Source: an uncultured Lachnospiraceae bacterium (GTDB lineage: Bacteria > Bacillota > Clostridia > Lachnospirales > Lachnospiraceae). From it: a stretch of DNA of 64,000 nucleotides. Shown in pieces: positions 33,676 through 42,691 of this stretch (the stretch's first letter is position 1; each line of letters starts with the position of its first letter). Location: positions 62,001 through 126,000 of the forward strand of contig CATOOV010000002.1 in NCBI GenBank assembly GCA_951801955.1. Reading direction: 5' to 3'. The notes below the pieces were generated by a model that ran no database searches, was not told the origin of the DNA, and saw only the letters and a list, made by a program, of their open reading frames with translations. The position numbers and the translations under genes were made by a program.

Positions 33676-35232
33676 GTGCCAGGAATTTTAATCGCTGTAG
33701 TTGCCGTAGTCGTCACGTTAATTATCGCGGTGCCTGTTACGTATCTGTCCACGATTGAATATCGCAAGCGTATTGCAGATTCAAAGGTTGGAAGTGCGGA
33801 GGAAAAGGCAAGAGAGATAATAGATGAGGCTGTAAAGGCTGCTGAGAACAAAAAGCGGGAATCTTTGCTGGAGATCAAGGAAGAGTCCATTCGTACAAAG
33901 AATGAACTTGATAAAGAAATCAAAGAACGCCGGAATGAGATTCAGCGCAACGAGCGACGCATTATCCAGAAAGAAGAAAATCTGGATCGAAAATTAGAGT
34001 CTATCGAGAAAAAGGAAGCAGGTTTTGCGGCAAAAGAAGAAGAGATTAACAGACAGAAGGCAGAAGTTAGTAAGCTACACGAAGAACGCGTACAGGAACT
34101 AGAAAGAATCTCAGGATTAACCTCTGAACAGGCAAAAGATTATCTTTTGAAAATGATTGAAGATGATGTGAAGCTTGATACTGCAAAATTGATTAAAGAA
34201 ATGGAAATCAAAGCAAAAGAGGAAGCAGGGAAGAAGGCAAAGGAATATATTGTAACTGCCATTCAAAAATGCGCAGCAGATCATGTGGCAGAAACAACAA
34301 TTTCTGTAGTGCAGCTTCCCAATGACGAAATGAAAGGAAGGATTATCGGAAGGGAAGGAAGAAATATTAGGACCCTGGAAACGATGACAGGTGTGGATTT
34401 AATTATTGATGATACACCAGAAGCAGTAATACTTTCTGGATTTGATCCAGTTCGTCGGGAAGTAGCTCGGATTGCTTTGGAAAAACTGATCGTAGATGGA
34501 CGTATCCATCCGGCACGAATTGAAGAAATGGTAGAAAAAGCCCAAAGGGAAGTGGAAACTATGATTCGGGAGGAGGGAGAAGCTGCAACGCTGGAAGTTG
34601 GTGTGCATGGAATTCATCCAGAGCTTGTGCGGTTGCTTGGTAAGATGAAGTTTCGGACAAGTTATGGTCAGAATGCATTGAAACATTCTGTAGAAGTAGC
34701 CCAACTCTCAGGATTGTTGGCAGCAGAGATCGGCGTTGATGTAAGGCTGGCAAAGCGTGCTGGGTTGTTACACGATGTTGGGAAATCTGTTGACCATGAA
34801 GTGGAAGGATCTCATATTCAGATTGGTGTGGACTTATGCAGAAAATATAAAGAAGGTCCAGTAGTCATTAATGCAGTTGAAGCACATCACGGAGATGTGG
34901 AACCAGAATCTCTGATTGCATGTCTGGTACAGGCAGCGGATGCAATTTCGGCAGCAAGACCGGGAGCAAGAAGAGAGACATTAGAAACATATTCAAACAG
35001 ATTAAAACAGTTAGAAGACATAGCCAATAATTTCAAAGGTGTTGATAAGTCATTTGCTATTCAGGCAGGTAGGGAGATTCGAATTATGGTAGTTCCTGAA
35101 CAAATTAGCGATGCTGATATGGTTTTGTTAGCGCGTGATGTTTCCAAACAGATTGAAAATGAATTGGAATATCCAGGACAAATCAAAATAAACGTGATTC
35201 GTGAATCTCGTGTAACTGATTACGCTAAGTAA
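33676..35232 (+). CDS. rny: Ribonuclease Y
   Basis: 518 residues, GTG start with AAGGAGGTG upstream. RNase Y begins mRNA decay at the membrane. An N-terminal transmembrane helix (about 4-25) is followed by a long charged coiled coil (30-190), a KH domain ([15 protein letters not shown]) and an HD domain with [12 protein letters not shown] near 363-376. Length and domain order are standard. A strong terminator follows. Confidence 0.97.
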   Translation: MPGILIAVVAVVVTLIIAVPVTYLSTIEYRKRIADSKVGSAEEKAREIIDEAVKAAENKKRESLLEIKEESIRTKNELDKEIKERRNEIQRNERRIIQKEENLDRKLESIEKKEAGFAAKEEEINRQKAEVSKLHEERVQELERISGLTSEQAKDYLLKMIEDDVKLDTAKLIKEMEIKAKEEAGKKAKEYIVTAIQKCAADHVAETTISVVQLPNDEMKGRIIGREGRNIRTLETMTGVDLIIDDTPEAVILSGFDPVRREVARIALEKLIVDGRIHPARIEEMVEKAQREVETMIREEGEAATLEVGVHGIHPELVRLLGKMKFRTSYGQNALKHSVEVAQLSGLLAAEIGVDVRLAKRAGLLHDVGKSVDHEVEGSHIQIGVDLCRKYKEGPVVINAVEAHHGDVEPESLIACLVQAADAISAARPGARRETLETYSNRLKQLEDIANNFKGVDKSFAIQAGREIRIMVVPEQISDADMVLLARDVSKQIENELEYPGQIKINVIRESRVTDYAK

Positions 35233-35298
35233 AAGATACACAACCTTAACCACAGACAGCCGATTAAATCGGCACATTCTGTATCATTTTAGGCATGT

Positions 35299-35335
35299 AA
35301 GACCGTCAACATTTTTATGTTGGCGGTCTTTAATT
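35299..35335 (+). terminator. Terminator of rny
   Basis: AAGACCGTCAACAT / ATGTTGGCGGTCTT, 14-bp stem (one G-U pair), loop TTTT, then TAATT. Confidence 0.75.
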
Positions 35336-35371
35336 CTCATATAGGAAATTCCTCCAAATTTCCTATATGAG
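35336..35371. repeat. 15-bp perfect palindrome, CTCATATAGGAAATT family
   Basis: CTCATATAGGAAATT pairs perfectly with AATTTCCTATATGAG around a six-base loop. A degenerate relative is at 62060-62095. Confidence 0.7.
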
Positions 35372-35458
35372 AAAACTACCATGCGCACGCGCACAAGAAG
35401 AAAGAGTCACTTCGTGACTGTGCGCGGCGCGGAACAAAAGATGCGTTAGTAAAGGAAG

Positions 35459-35493
35459 TTGGTCGCGGAGGTGCGTGAAACGCACTTTTGTTC
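35459..35493 (+). repeat. Palindromic repeat family P, copy 2
   Basis: TTGGTCGCGGAGGTGCGTGA and on to TTTGTTC; about 31 of 35 bases match 1266-1300. GTGCGT/ACGCAC or GTGCGTGAAACGCAC forms the core hairpin. Confidence 0.65.
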
Positions 35494-35578
35494 CATAATT
35501 AGGAAAAGAGATAGCTTGAATTTGGCACCAAGACGCAAAATAGTGGGTCATGAATATTGTGAAAGAAGAGGAAATAAA

Positions 35579-36124
35579 ATGAAACAACCATTAGTCAAAC
35601 GGGTAAAAAGAGTATTAGAGCATGAAGGATCTATTTTGGATTTTTATTCTGATTATATGGAATTGCCAGATGGGAAAGTAGAGAAATGGGATTATGTGGA
35701 ACATCGAAAGGGGGCTGCCGCGGTGGTCCCAGTATTGCCGGATGGAAGAATACTGATGGTACGCCAATATCGAAATGCCCTGAACCGTTACACCATTGAG
35801 ATACCAGCAGGTTCCAGGGATTCTGTTACAGAACCTACGATTGAGTGTGCATCCAGGGAACTGGAAGAAGAAACAGGATATCGCTGTGACCATTTGGAAT
35901 TTCTTTTATCTCTGCGAACAACGGTTGCTTTTTGTAATGAAATGGTTGATGTCTATGTAGCTGCGGACTTGGTACCTACAGAACAACATCTGGATGAAGG
36001 CGAGTTTATTGAATTGGAAGCATATTCTCTGGAAGAATTGTGTGATTTGGTTTATCAGGGAGTGATTCAAGACTCAAAGACGGTGGCAGCACTCATGGCG
36101 TATAAGAATAAGTATCAGAAATGA
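35579..36124 (+). CDS. NUDIX hydrolase, ADP-ribose pyrophosphatase-like
   Basis: 181 residues from the ATG at 35579 (GAAGAGGAAAT upstream); the frame is open back to 35459 but runs through a repeat. The NUDIX box is SRELEEETGY with the upstream Gly separated by one extra residue (AGSRDSVTEPTIECAS), as in some ADP-ribose pyrophosphatases. MVRQYRNALNRYTIEIPAG fits the same subfamily. It should cleave ADP-ribose to AMP and ribose 5-phosphate; substrate is inferred from family. Confidence 0.88.
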   Translation: MKQPLVKRVKRVLEHEGSILDFYSDYMELPDGKVEKWDYVEHRKGAAAVVPVLPDGRILMVRQYRNALNRYTIEIPAGSRDSVTEPTIECASRELEEETGYRCDHLEFLLSLRTTVAFCNEMVDVYVAADLVPTEQHLDEGEFIELEAYSLEELCDLVYQGVIQDSKTVAALMAYKNKYQK

Positions 36125-36327
36125 TCTCCATTACATAAGAATTAGAAAGGACTGCCACATTAAGAAAATAACAGATAGGAATTAGTATCCTTCCTCTTTG
36201 GAAACACCATGTCCTGTATGTTTCATTCTTATTGCGACAGTCCCTTCAAGTTTAGCTGGTATAATACCGCCAGGTTCAAAAGAACTAGTAGCTTGATTGT
36301 GCCTTAATTTTTGTGCTCTGTTGTCTG

Positions 36328-36543
36328 CTACATGGTAGTAGAATTACCAGCCATCTGTTTTTCCTGGGCCTCGATCATTTTCTTCACCATATATCCGCCG
36401 ACAGAACCATTCTGCTTGGAGGTTAAATCTCCGTTATAGCCGTCCTTTAAAGGTACACCAATTTCGTTTGCAACTTCAAATTTGAACTTATCCAATGCAC
36501 TTTTTGCTTCTGGTACTACTGCTTTGTTAGATGAATTAGACAT
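36328..36543 (-). CDS. Alpha/beta-type small acid-soluble spore protein
   Basis: 71 residues. The hallmark segments are FEVANEIGVPL, with the GPR-protease-like site, and GDLTSKQNGSVGGYMVKKMI. These proteins coat spore DNA and protect it from UV and heat. CAGGAGGGAACG lies before the ATG. Monocistronic on the minus strand; a sigma-G promoter should lie in 36544-36700 but I could not fix it. Confidence 0.97.
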   Translation of the reverse strand: MSNSSNKAVVPEAKSALDKFKFEVANEIGVPLKDGYNGDLTSKQNGSVGGYMVKKMIEAQEKQMAGNSTTM

Positions 36544-36809
36544 ATCGTTCCCTCCTGTTGTCTTTCGTTATGCTATCTTTTGTCTGAGCGCTTTTTGCTC
36601 GTCAGGTAGGAAGTGGATTTTTACCCCTGCACGCCGAGCCGGGCACATGCCAGCTTTGCTGACATCCTTCCTTTGAGTGTTTGTGTGCGTACATAAGCGC
36701 CGTGTAACCCATCGGTTACAGTGATAGTATATGCACAGATTTTTGGATTAGACATGCAGTTCTTTCCGGTTTTAACAAAAAATGTAATTGTATGGCGTCT
36801 TGGACAGGC

Positions 36810-38549
36810 TTAATCGGATACCAGTGTTAATCCGCTGATGTCTGGGGAAGCTACCAGAGAATAGTTGGTATAGTAGACGACAAATCCTGGTTTGCTGCCC
36901 TTGGGTTTTTTTACGTTTTTCTTTTCCAGATAGTCTATTTCGACCTTGTCATTATCTCTTCCCTTAGAATAGTATGCCGCAAGCCTTCCAGCTTCCTCGA
37001 AGGCACGGTCTGGGAGTTCTTCCCCATTGGTTTTTACTACCACATGGGATCCAGGCATTCCTTTTGCGTGGAACCACCAATCGCATCCTACTGCAAATTT
37101 AAAGGTCAGATCGTCGTTTTGAAAATTGTTTTTTCCAATATAAATATGAAACCCATCCGAAGAAAGATAGTGGAAAGGCTTGCTTTTCATCTTTTGCTTT
37201 TTGTCCGTATGTTTTTTCTTGATATAGCCGAACTGTGTCAATTCTTCCTTAATCTGAGACAGGTCATCCTCTGATACAGCGATATCCAAAGAAGTAGAAA
37301 TAGATTCCAAATGTTCGATTTCTTCCTTTGTCTCCCTAGTTAAATCTGTCAAAGCTTCAAACGTACGTTTTAATTTATTGTATCTGTCAAAATATTTCTG
37401 AGCATTTTCCTGTGGCGTCAATTGGTTGTCCAGAGGTATCGTAATCGTTTCATTGGTATAGTAATTTAATGCGGAAAGGGTTTTTGCTCCTTCTTCCAGA
37501 TGATAACCATACGTATTGATCAGTTCCCCATAGATTCTATATTTTTCCCGTTTTTCAGTATCCTTCAGTTGTTTCAACTGCAGATCATATTTTTTGCGGT
37601 TCCGATCCAGTACAGTGGAGACAACTTTCCGCAGATCCGCTGATTTTTGGCGGATACGGGTATAAATATTTTTGTCTCCATAATAGGTTTCCAATACTTG
37701 GGAAATACTGGGATATTCCATGATTGTTAAGTCATGATATTGTGTCAATTCCACAGCAGCAAATTCCACAGGTTCTTTTCCTTTTTTGACAATGTTAGGG
37801 TAGAATTTTTTGCCCCGGATATCTTCCATCAGCCAGGAAAAGTGGTGGTAGAGATGATGTTTCTCATCCTCCGACAATGCACATGCTGGGCGGTCGCCTT
37901 CCAATCCAGCTCGATAACACAGTTCAGAAGCGATGACAGGGCTAATTCCCGTATAGGCAGTAAAAATGTTTTTTTGTAAATGATTGGGTTTGGAATATAC
38001 CTTCTCAAAAAATTCTTCTTCTGTTGTTTCCAGGGGATTAGATTTCTGCTGGGTCTCTGGAATAAAATAAGTTCTTCCTGGAAGCACCTCACGGACAGAA
38101 CTGACTTGGGCGGAAATATGTTTGATGCTGTCTATAATACGGAGATTTTCCTCACAGAAAATAATATTGCTGTGTTTTCCCATAATTTCCACAATCAGTA
38201 GTTTATGGCACAAATCTCCAAGTTCATTGAGGTGTTCAATTTCAAAATTGATGATGCGCTCCATATTTGGCTGGTAAATTTTTGTGATTCTGCCATTCGC
38301 AATATGTTTTCTTAAAAGCATACAGAAATTGGGCGCTGTCATAGGGCTTGGCTTGTTTTCCTTTGTCAGGTAGACCAGGGGAAGAGAAGCGCTCGCCGAC
38401 AAGACTAACCGTACTTGTCCATGGGTTCCCTTTAAAGTCAACAGAAGTTCATCGGTTTCTGGCTGTGCTATTTTGCTAATTCTGCCGTTTAGAACAGTTT
38501 CATTTAATTCTTTTACTAAGTTTGTTATTACAATTCCATCTAATGCCAT
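36810..38549 (-). CDS. rqcH: RqcH (NFACT protein, formerly fibronectin-binding protein)
   Basis: 579 residues from the ATG ending at 38549 (AAAAGGAGAACC upstream); 17 more codons are open but lack a site. RqcH binds stalled 50S-peptidyl-tRNA and adds C-terminal alanine tails for degradation. NFACT-N is at about 1-250 (MALDGIVITNLVKELN, GRISKIAQPETDELLLTL), a long coiled coil at 270-430 and NFACT-R at about 450-565 (YLSSDGFHIYIGKNNFQND, WWFHAKGMPGSHVVVK). Its divergent neighbour is yicC, as in the yloA-yloC region of B. subtilis. Confidence 0.95.
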   Translation of the reverse strand: MALDGIVITNLVKELNETVLNGRISKIAQPETDELLLTLKGTHGQVRLVLSASASLPLVYLTKENKPSPMTAPNFCMLLRKHIANGRITKIYQPNMERIINFEIEHLNELGDLCHKLLIVEIMGKHSNIIFCEENLRIIDSIKHISAQVSSVREVLPGRTYFIPETQQKSNPLETTEEEFFEKVYSKPNHLQKNIFTAYTGISPVIASELCYRAGLEGDRPACALSEDEKHHLYHHFSWLMEDIRGKKFYPNIVKKGKEPVEFAAVELTQYHDLTIMEYPSISQVLETYYGDKNIYTRIRQKSADLRKVVSTVLDRNRKKYDLQLKQLKDTEKREKYRIYGELINTYGYHLEEGAKTLSALNYYTNETITIPLDNQLTPQENAQKYFDRYNKLKRTFEALTDLTRETKEEIEHLESISTSLDIAVSEDDLSQIKEELTQFGYIKKKHTDKKQKMKSKPFHYLSSDGFHIYIGKNNFQNDDLTFKFAVGCDWWFHAKGMPGSHVVVKTNGEELPDRAFEEAGRLAAYYSKGRDNDKVEIDYLEKKNVKKPKGSKPGFVVYYTNYSLVASPDISGLTLVSD

Positions 38550-38771
38550 TGTGGTTCTCCTTTTAGATTTCGGTATGTTATAGATAATTATGAAACTCAA
38601 TAATTTTGATCGTATTGTAATTTCATGATTGCCTAAATTACAATATGTTTAGTATATACTAACTTTTCTCAAAAAGAAAGTTTGACTATTTCCAGAATCT
38701 GTTTTATAATAAAAATATCTATGCATATAGATAGAGAAGGTTTCAGATGACCAAAACACAGGAGGCTCTGT

Positions 38772-39650
38772 ATGATAAAAAGTATGACCGGTTTTGGACG
38801 TTGTGAAGTTGGGAATGAAATGCAGAAGATCACGGCGGAAATAAAGTCGGTAAACCATCGGTATCAGGATATTGCAATTAAGATGCCGAAGAGATTGAAT
38901 TTTTTTGAAAGTAAAATTCGTAATCTGATAAAAAATTATATTCAAAGAGGAAAAGTAGATCTTTATATTACTTACGAAAATTGTATCGAAAATCAGGTGC
39001 AGCTAAAATATAACCAGCCTCTTGCCGCTGAATATGTAAAATATATGCGGCAGATGGCAGAAGATTTTCAATTGCCAATGGAGCTGACAGCGGCAAATCT
39101 ATCCCGATATCCTGATGTTATTACAATGGAAGAACAGGAAGTTGATGAAGAACAATTATGGCAGCTTTTGGAACAAGCAGTCTGCGGGGCAGCGGAACAG
39201 TTTGTAGATATGCGGCTTCGGGAAGGTGAGCAGCTTTGGAAAGATTTGATGGGAAAGCTGGACGTGATGTATCGTTATGTGGAACAGATTGAACAGCGTT
39301 CTCCTGGTATTCTGAAAGAATACCACAATAAACTTTTGGGTAAAGTGCAGGAGCTTTTTGCAGATACCCAGGTGGAGGAGAGCAGGCTAATAACAGAAGT
39401 CACTATTTTTGCCGATAAAATTTGTACAGATGAGGAAACTGTCCGTTTAAAAAGCCATATTATCAGTATGAAGAAAACATTGATGCAAGAAGAAAGTATT
39501 GGAAGGAATTTGGATTTTATTGCCCAGGAGATGAACCGGGAAGCGAACACCATTCTCTCCAAGGCAAATGACATGGAAATTTCCCAGATTGCCATTAATC
39601 TAAAAACTGACATTGAGAAGGTGCGAGAGCAAATTCAAAATATCGAATAG
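38772..39650 (+). CDS. YicC/YloC family endoribonuclease
   Basis: 292 residues, the family length. MIKSMTGFGR at the start and the C-terminal KADKICTDEETVRLKSHI-type region (FADKICTDEETVRLKSHIIS), GRNLDFIAQEMNREANTILS and SKANDMEISQ are diagnostic. Members are stress-associated endoribonucleases. It heads the yicC-gmk-rpoZ group. RemA, which lies between yloC and gmk in Bacillus, is missing here (23-base gap). Confidence 0.95.
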   Translation: MIKSMTGFGRCEVGNEMQKITAEIKSVNHRYQDIAIKMPKRLNFFESKIRNLIKNYIQRGKVDLYITYENCIENQVQLKYNQPLAAEYVKYMRQMAEDFQLPMELTAANLSRYPDVITMEEQEVDEEQLWQLLEQAVCGAAEQFVDMRLREGEQLWKDLMGKLDVMYRYVEQIEQRSPGILKEYHNKLLGKVQELFADTQVEESRLITEVTIFADKICTDEETVRLKSHIISMKKTLMQEESIGRNLDFIAQEMNREANTILSKANDMEISQIAINLKTDIEKVREQIQNIE

Positions 39651-39673
39651 AAGTCGGCAAAGGAAGGACGTAG

Positions 39674-40309
39674 ATGAAAGAAAAAGGGATTTTAGTTGTT
39701 GTTTCCGGTTTTTCCGGTTCTGGCAAAGGAACGATTATGAAACAGCTCTTAGAGGAGCATCCAAGCACATATGCACTTAGTATCTCCGCTACGACTCGGA
39801 TTCCCAGACCTGGCGAGTGCCATGGAAAAGAATATTTTTTCGTGTCCAGGGAGGAATTTGAACAAATGATTCATAAAAAGGCATTAATCGAATATGCCCA
39901 ATATGTAGATAATTATTATGGGACACCCAAAGATTATGTGGTTGAAAAGCTGGAACAAGGCAAAGATGTTATCTTAGAAATTGAGATTCAAGGTGCCTTA
40001 AAGGTAAAAAAAGCTTATCCAGATACACTTTTGCTGTTTGTGTCCCCGCCCAGTGCCCAGGAGCTGAAAAACCGCCTTATAAACAGGGGAACGGAGGAAG
40101 AAGCTGTAATTGCCTCCCGTCTAAGCCGTGCCTGGCAGGAAGCACAAGGGATCGAACAATATGATTATTTTGTAATTAATGATGATTTGGAAGAATGTGT
40201 ACAGGAAGTACATTCTATTATACAAAATGAACATGCCCGTGCGGCAAGGAATTGTGAATTAATTGAAACTATTAGGGCAGAGTTAAAAAGCTTTGCGAAA
40301 GGAGAATGA
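39674..40309 (+). CDS. gmk: Guanylate kinase
   Basis: 211 residues. Phosphorylates GMP to GDP. P-loop GFSGSGKGTI at about 12-21, GMP-binding TTRIPRPGE, EYFFVSREEF and LEIEIQGAL. The gene overlaps the in-frame ATG region of rpoZ by ATGA. Conserved synteny with rpoZ. Confidence 0.97.
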   Translation: MKEKGILVVVSGFSGSGKGTIMKQLLEEHPSTYALSISATTRIPRPGECHGKEYFFVSREEFEQMIHKKALIEYAQYVDNYYGTPKDYVVEKLEQGKDVILEIEIQGALKVKKAYPDTLLLFVSPPSAQELKNRLINRGTEEEAVIASRLSRAWQEAQGIEQYDYFVINDDLEECVQEVHSIIQNEHARAARNCELIETIRAELKSFAKGE

Positions 40310-40314
40310 TTATT

Positions 40315-40584
40315 ATGATGTTACATCCCTCTTACACAGATTTGATGAAAGTGGCAAACAGTGGTGTTGAAATTGGTGAAGAGCCAGTGGTAAACAGCCG
40401 TTACTCTATTGTGTTGGCGACTGCCAAGAGGGCACGCCAGATTATTGGAGGAGAGGAACCAATGATAGATAATCCTTCCAACAAAAAACCTCTGTCTATT
40501 GCAGTGGAAGAGGTATATAACAGCAAAGTGACGATTGTGGGGGAAGAATTGGAAGAAACTGAGGATGCCCTGGAAGAGGCATAA
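40315..40584 (+). CDS. rpoZ: RNA polymerase omega subunit
   Basis: 89 residues from the ATG at 40315, which is correctly spaced from AAAGGAG; the ATG at 40306 abuts the site. Omega helps assemble RNA polymerase. Family features: HPSYTDLM near the N-terminus, RYSIVLATAKRARQI, and KKPLSIAVEEV. Directly after gmk, as usual. Followed by a perfect 22-bp inverted repeat. Confidence 0.95.
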   Translation: MMLHPSYTDLMKVANSGVEIGEEPVVNSRYSIVLATAKRARQIIGGEEPMIDNPSNKKPLSIAVEEVYNSKVTIVGEELEETEDALEEA

Positions 40585-40593
40585 GATTATGTT

Positions 40594-40657
40594 ATACCAC
40601 ATCATTCCACACAGCATATACAAGTATTTGTTTGCGCTGTGTGGAATGATGTGGTAT
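40594..40657. terminator. Perfect 22-bp inverted repeat after rpoZ
   Basis: ATACCACATCATTCCACACAGC-type arm at 40594-40615 is exactly complementary to 40636-40657, with a 20-base loop. It begins 10 bases past the stop. Only TTCTT follows, so it may be a weak terminator, an RNA-processing site or a repeat element. Confidence 0.55.
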
Positions 40658-40733
40658 TCTTAATCGTGGTAATCTATTTTTCCCATATGGAAAAATAAAA
40701 TGTGTACTCACACAAGAATCAGTGGAGGAAATC

Positions 40734-42059
40734 ATGAAAATTTTATTCGTTTCTCTTGGATGTGATAAAAATCTGGTAGATACAGAATTTATGATAGGGA
40801 CTTTAAAAGCGGCAGGCCATACATTTACCAATGAGGAACAACAAGCAAACGCCATTATTATCAATAGCTGCTGTTTTATCAATGATGCCAAGGAAGAAAG
40901 TATTCAAACGATTCTCGAAATGGCTGAATATAAGGAGCGTGGAAGCTGTCAGGCTTTGATTGTGGCAGGCTGTCTGGCACAGCGGTATCAGGAGGAGATT
41001 CGAAAAGAAATTCCCCAGGTAGACGCTGTATTAGGCACCAACTCTTATGAGGAAATAGCAAAGGCATTGGAAGAAGTCCAAAAAGGTAATATTTATGAAC
41101 AATATCACACCTTGGAGACACTTCCAGTTCCGAAAATCAGACGTACCCTGACAACAGGAGGACATTATGCCCATCTGAAAATTGCAGAGGGATGCAATAA
41201 AAATTGTACTTACTGTATTATTCCTAAGATCCGGGGACCTTATCGAAGCGTGCCTATGGAGAGCCTCATTGCACAGGCAAAACAGCTTGCAGGGCAGGGC
41301 GTGAGGGAGTTGATTCTGGTTGCACAGGAAACTACCAGATACGGTGTGGATCTATATGGAAAAAAATCACTTCATACGTTGCTGGACCAATTAAATAAAA
41401 TTCCTGGAATTTATTGGATCCGGATTATGTATTGTTATCCAGAAGAGATCTATGAGGAACTGGTACAGTCTATAAAAAGAAATCAAAAGGTGTGCCATTA
41501 TCTTGACATGCCCATCCAGCATATAAACGACACGATCTTGAAACGGATGGGCAGGCGGACGACGAAGAAGGAATTGACAGAACAAATTCGGCGCTTAAAA
41601 AAAGCAATCCCAGATCTTGCGCTGCGCACCACATTGATTGCTGGATTTCCAGGGGAAACCCAACAAATGCATGAAGAATTGATGTATTTTCTAAATGAGA
41701 CGGAATTTGACCGTTTGGGAGCCTTTCCTTATTCTCAGGAGGAAGGAACGCCAGCGGCTGAATTTCCAGACCAGGTGGAAGAACAGCAGAAAATTCAGTG
41801 GCAGGAAGAAATTATGGAGCTTCAGGAGGAAATCATCTTTGATAAAAATGAAGATATGAAGGGCAAAGAATTCCTAGTGATGATTGAAGGAAGGGTAGAT
41901 GGTGAAAACGCTTATGTAGGCAGAACCTATCGGGATGCACCAGAGGTTGATGGTTATATTTTTGTCAATACGGATGTACCTCTGATGACCGGTGATTTTG
42001 TAAAAGTATGTGTTACTGGAGCTTATGAATATGATTTAATAGGAGAAATGGTATCATGA
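40734..42059 (+). CDS. rimO: Ribosomal protein S12 methylthiotransferase RimO
   Basis: 441 residues from the ATG at 40734 (GGAGGAAATC upstream). RimO adds a methylthio group to Asp of ribosomal protein S12. Three N-terminal cysteines (near 10, 46 and 80) bind one iron-sulfur cluster; radical SAM motif CNKNCTYC at 154-161 binds the other. The TRAM domain is at the C-terminus (MIEGRVDGENAYVGRTYRDA). Overlaps pgsA by ATGA. Confidence 0.95.
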   Translation: MKILFVSLGCDKNLVDTEFMIGTLKAAGHTFTNEEQQANAIIINSCCFINDAKEESIQTILEMAEYKERGSCQALIVAGCLAQRYQEEIRKEIPQVDAVLGTNSYEEIAKALEEVQKGNIYEQYHTLETLPVPKIRRTLTTGGHYAHLKIAEGCNKNCTYCIIPKIRGPYRSVPMESLIAQAKQLAGQGVRELILVAQETTRYGVDLYGKKSLHTLLDQLNKIPGIYWIRIMYCYPEEIYEELVQSIKRNQKVCHYLDMPIQHINDTILKRMGRRTTKKELTEQIRRLKKAIPDLALRTTLIAGFPGETQQMHEELMYFLNETEFDRLGAFPYSQEEGTPAAEFPDQVEEQQKIQWQEEIMELQEEIIFDKNEDMKGKEFLVMIEGRVDGENAYVGRTYRDAPEVDGYIFVNTDVPLMTGDFVKVCVTGAYEYDLIGEMVS

Positions 42060-42598
42060 ATTTACCAAATAAACTGACCATCTTACGAGTCGTCTTAATT
42101 GTCCCTTTTGTAATTTGTATGCTTCTTCCTGAATTGGGCGATGCAGGGATGTATGCCGCTGTTGCAATTTTTATCATTGCCAGCCTGACAGATCTGCTGG
42201 ACGGAAAAATTGCAAGAAAATACAACCTTGTTACCAATTTTGGAAAATTTATGGATCCCCTTGCGGATAAACTGCTGGTGGCTTCCGCCTTGATTTGTCT
42301 TACCGCAAATGGTAGGCTTGCTCCATGGATCTCCATTATCATTATCAGCCGTGAATTTATTATCAGCGGTTTCCGCCTGGTAGCGTCTGATAATGGTATT
42401 GTGATCGCGGCAAGTTATTGGGGAAAGTTTAAGACTACATTCCAAATGCTTATGATACTCATGCTGATTCTAGATTTTGATCATAATGTATATCAAATCT
42501 GTGCAGAACTTATTACTTATGTTGCGCTGATTTTGACGCTGATTTCCCTGATTGATTATATTGTCAAGAATAAAGCTGTTTTAAAAGAGCAAAAATAA
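42056..42598 (+). CDS. pgsA: CDP-diacylglycerol--glycerol-3-phosphate 3-phosphatidyltransferase
   Basis: 180 residues, multi-pass membrane enzyme of phosphatidylglycerol synthesis. The CDP-alcohol phosphotransferase motif DG-x2-AR-x8-G-x3-D-x3-D is perfect at 49-71 (DGKIARKYN then GKFMDPLAD). Start overlaps the rimO stop, so translation is coupled. cinA follows, as in many Firmicutes. Confidence 0.96.
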   Translation: MNLPNKLTILRVVLIVPFVICMLLPELGDAGMYAAVAIFIIASLTDLLDGKIARKYNLVTNFGKFMDPLADKLLVASALICLTANGRLAPWISIIIISREFIISGFRLVASDNGIVIAASYWGKFKTTFQMLMILMLILDFDHNVYQICAELITYVALILTLISLIDYIVKNKAVLKEQK

Positions 42599-42691
42599 TT
42601 CAATGATACAGAAACCATATGGATGATAACGGCAGTAGTTCTTATGGGTTTTAAGATGTTTTAAATTTAAATCAGTGAAAAGGATGATGAA

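Noticed and set aside
36125-36327. tRNA or small RNA gene between the NUDIX and SASP genes
   Set aside because: No cloverleaf, no T-loop sequence, and no promoter/terminator pair found.
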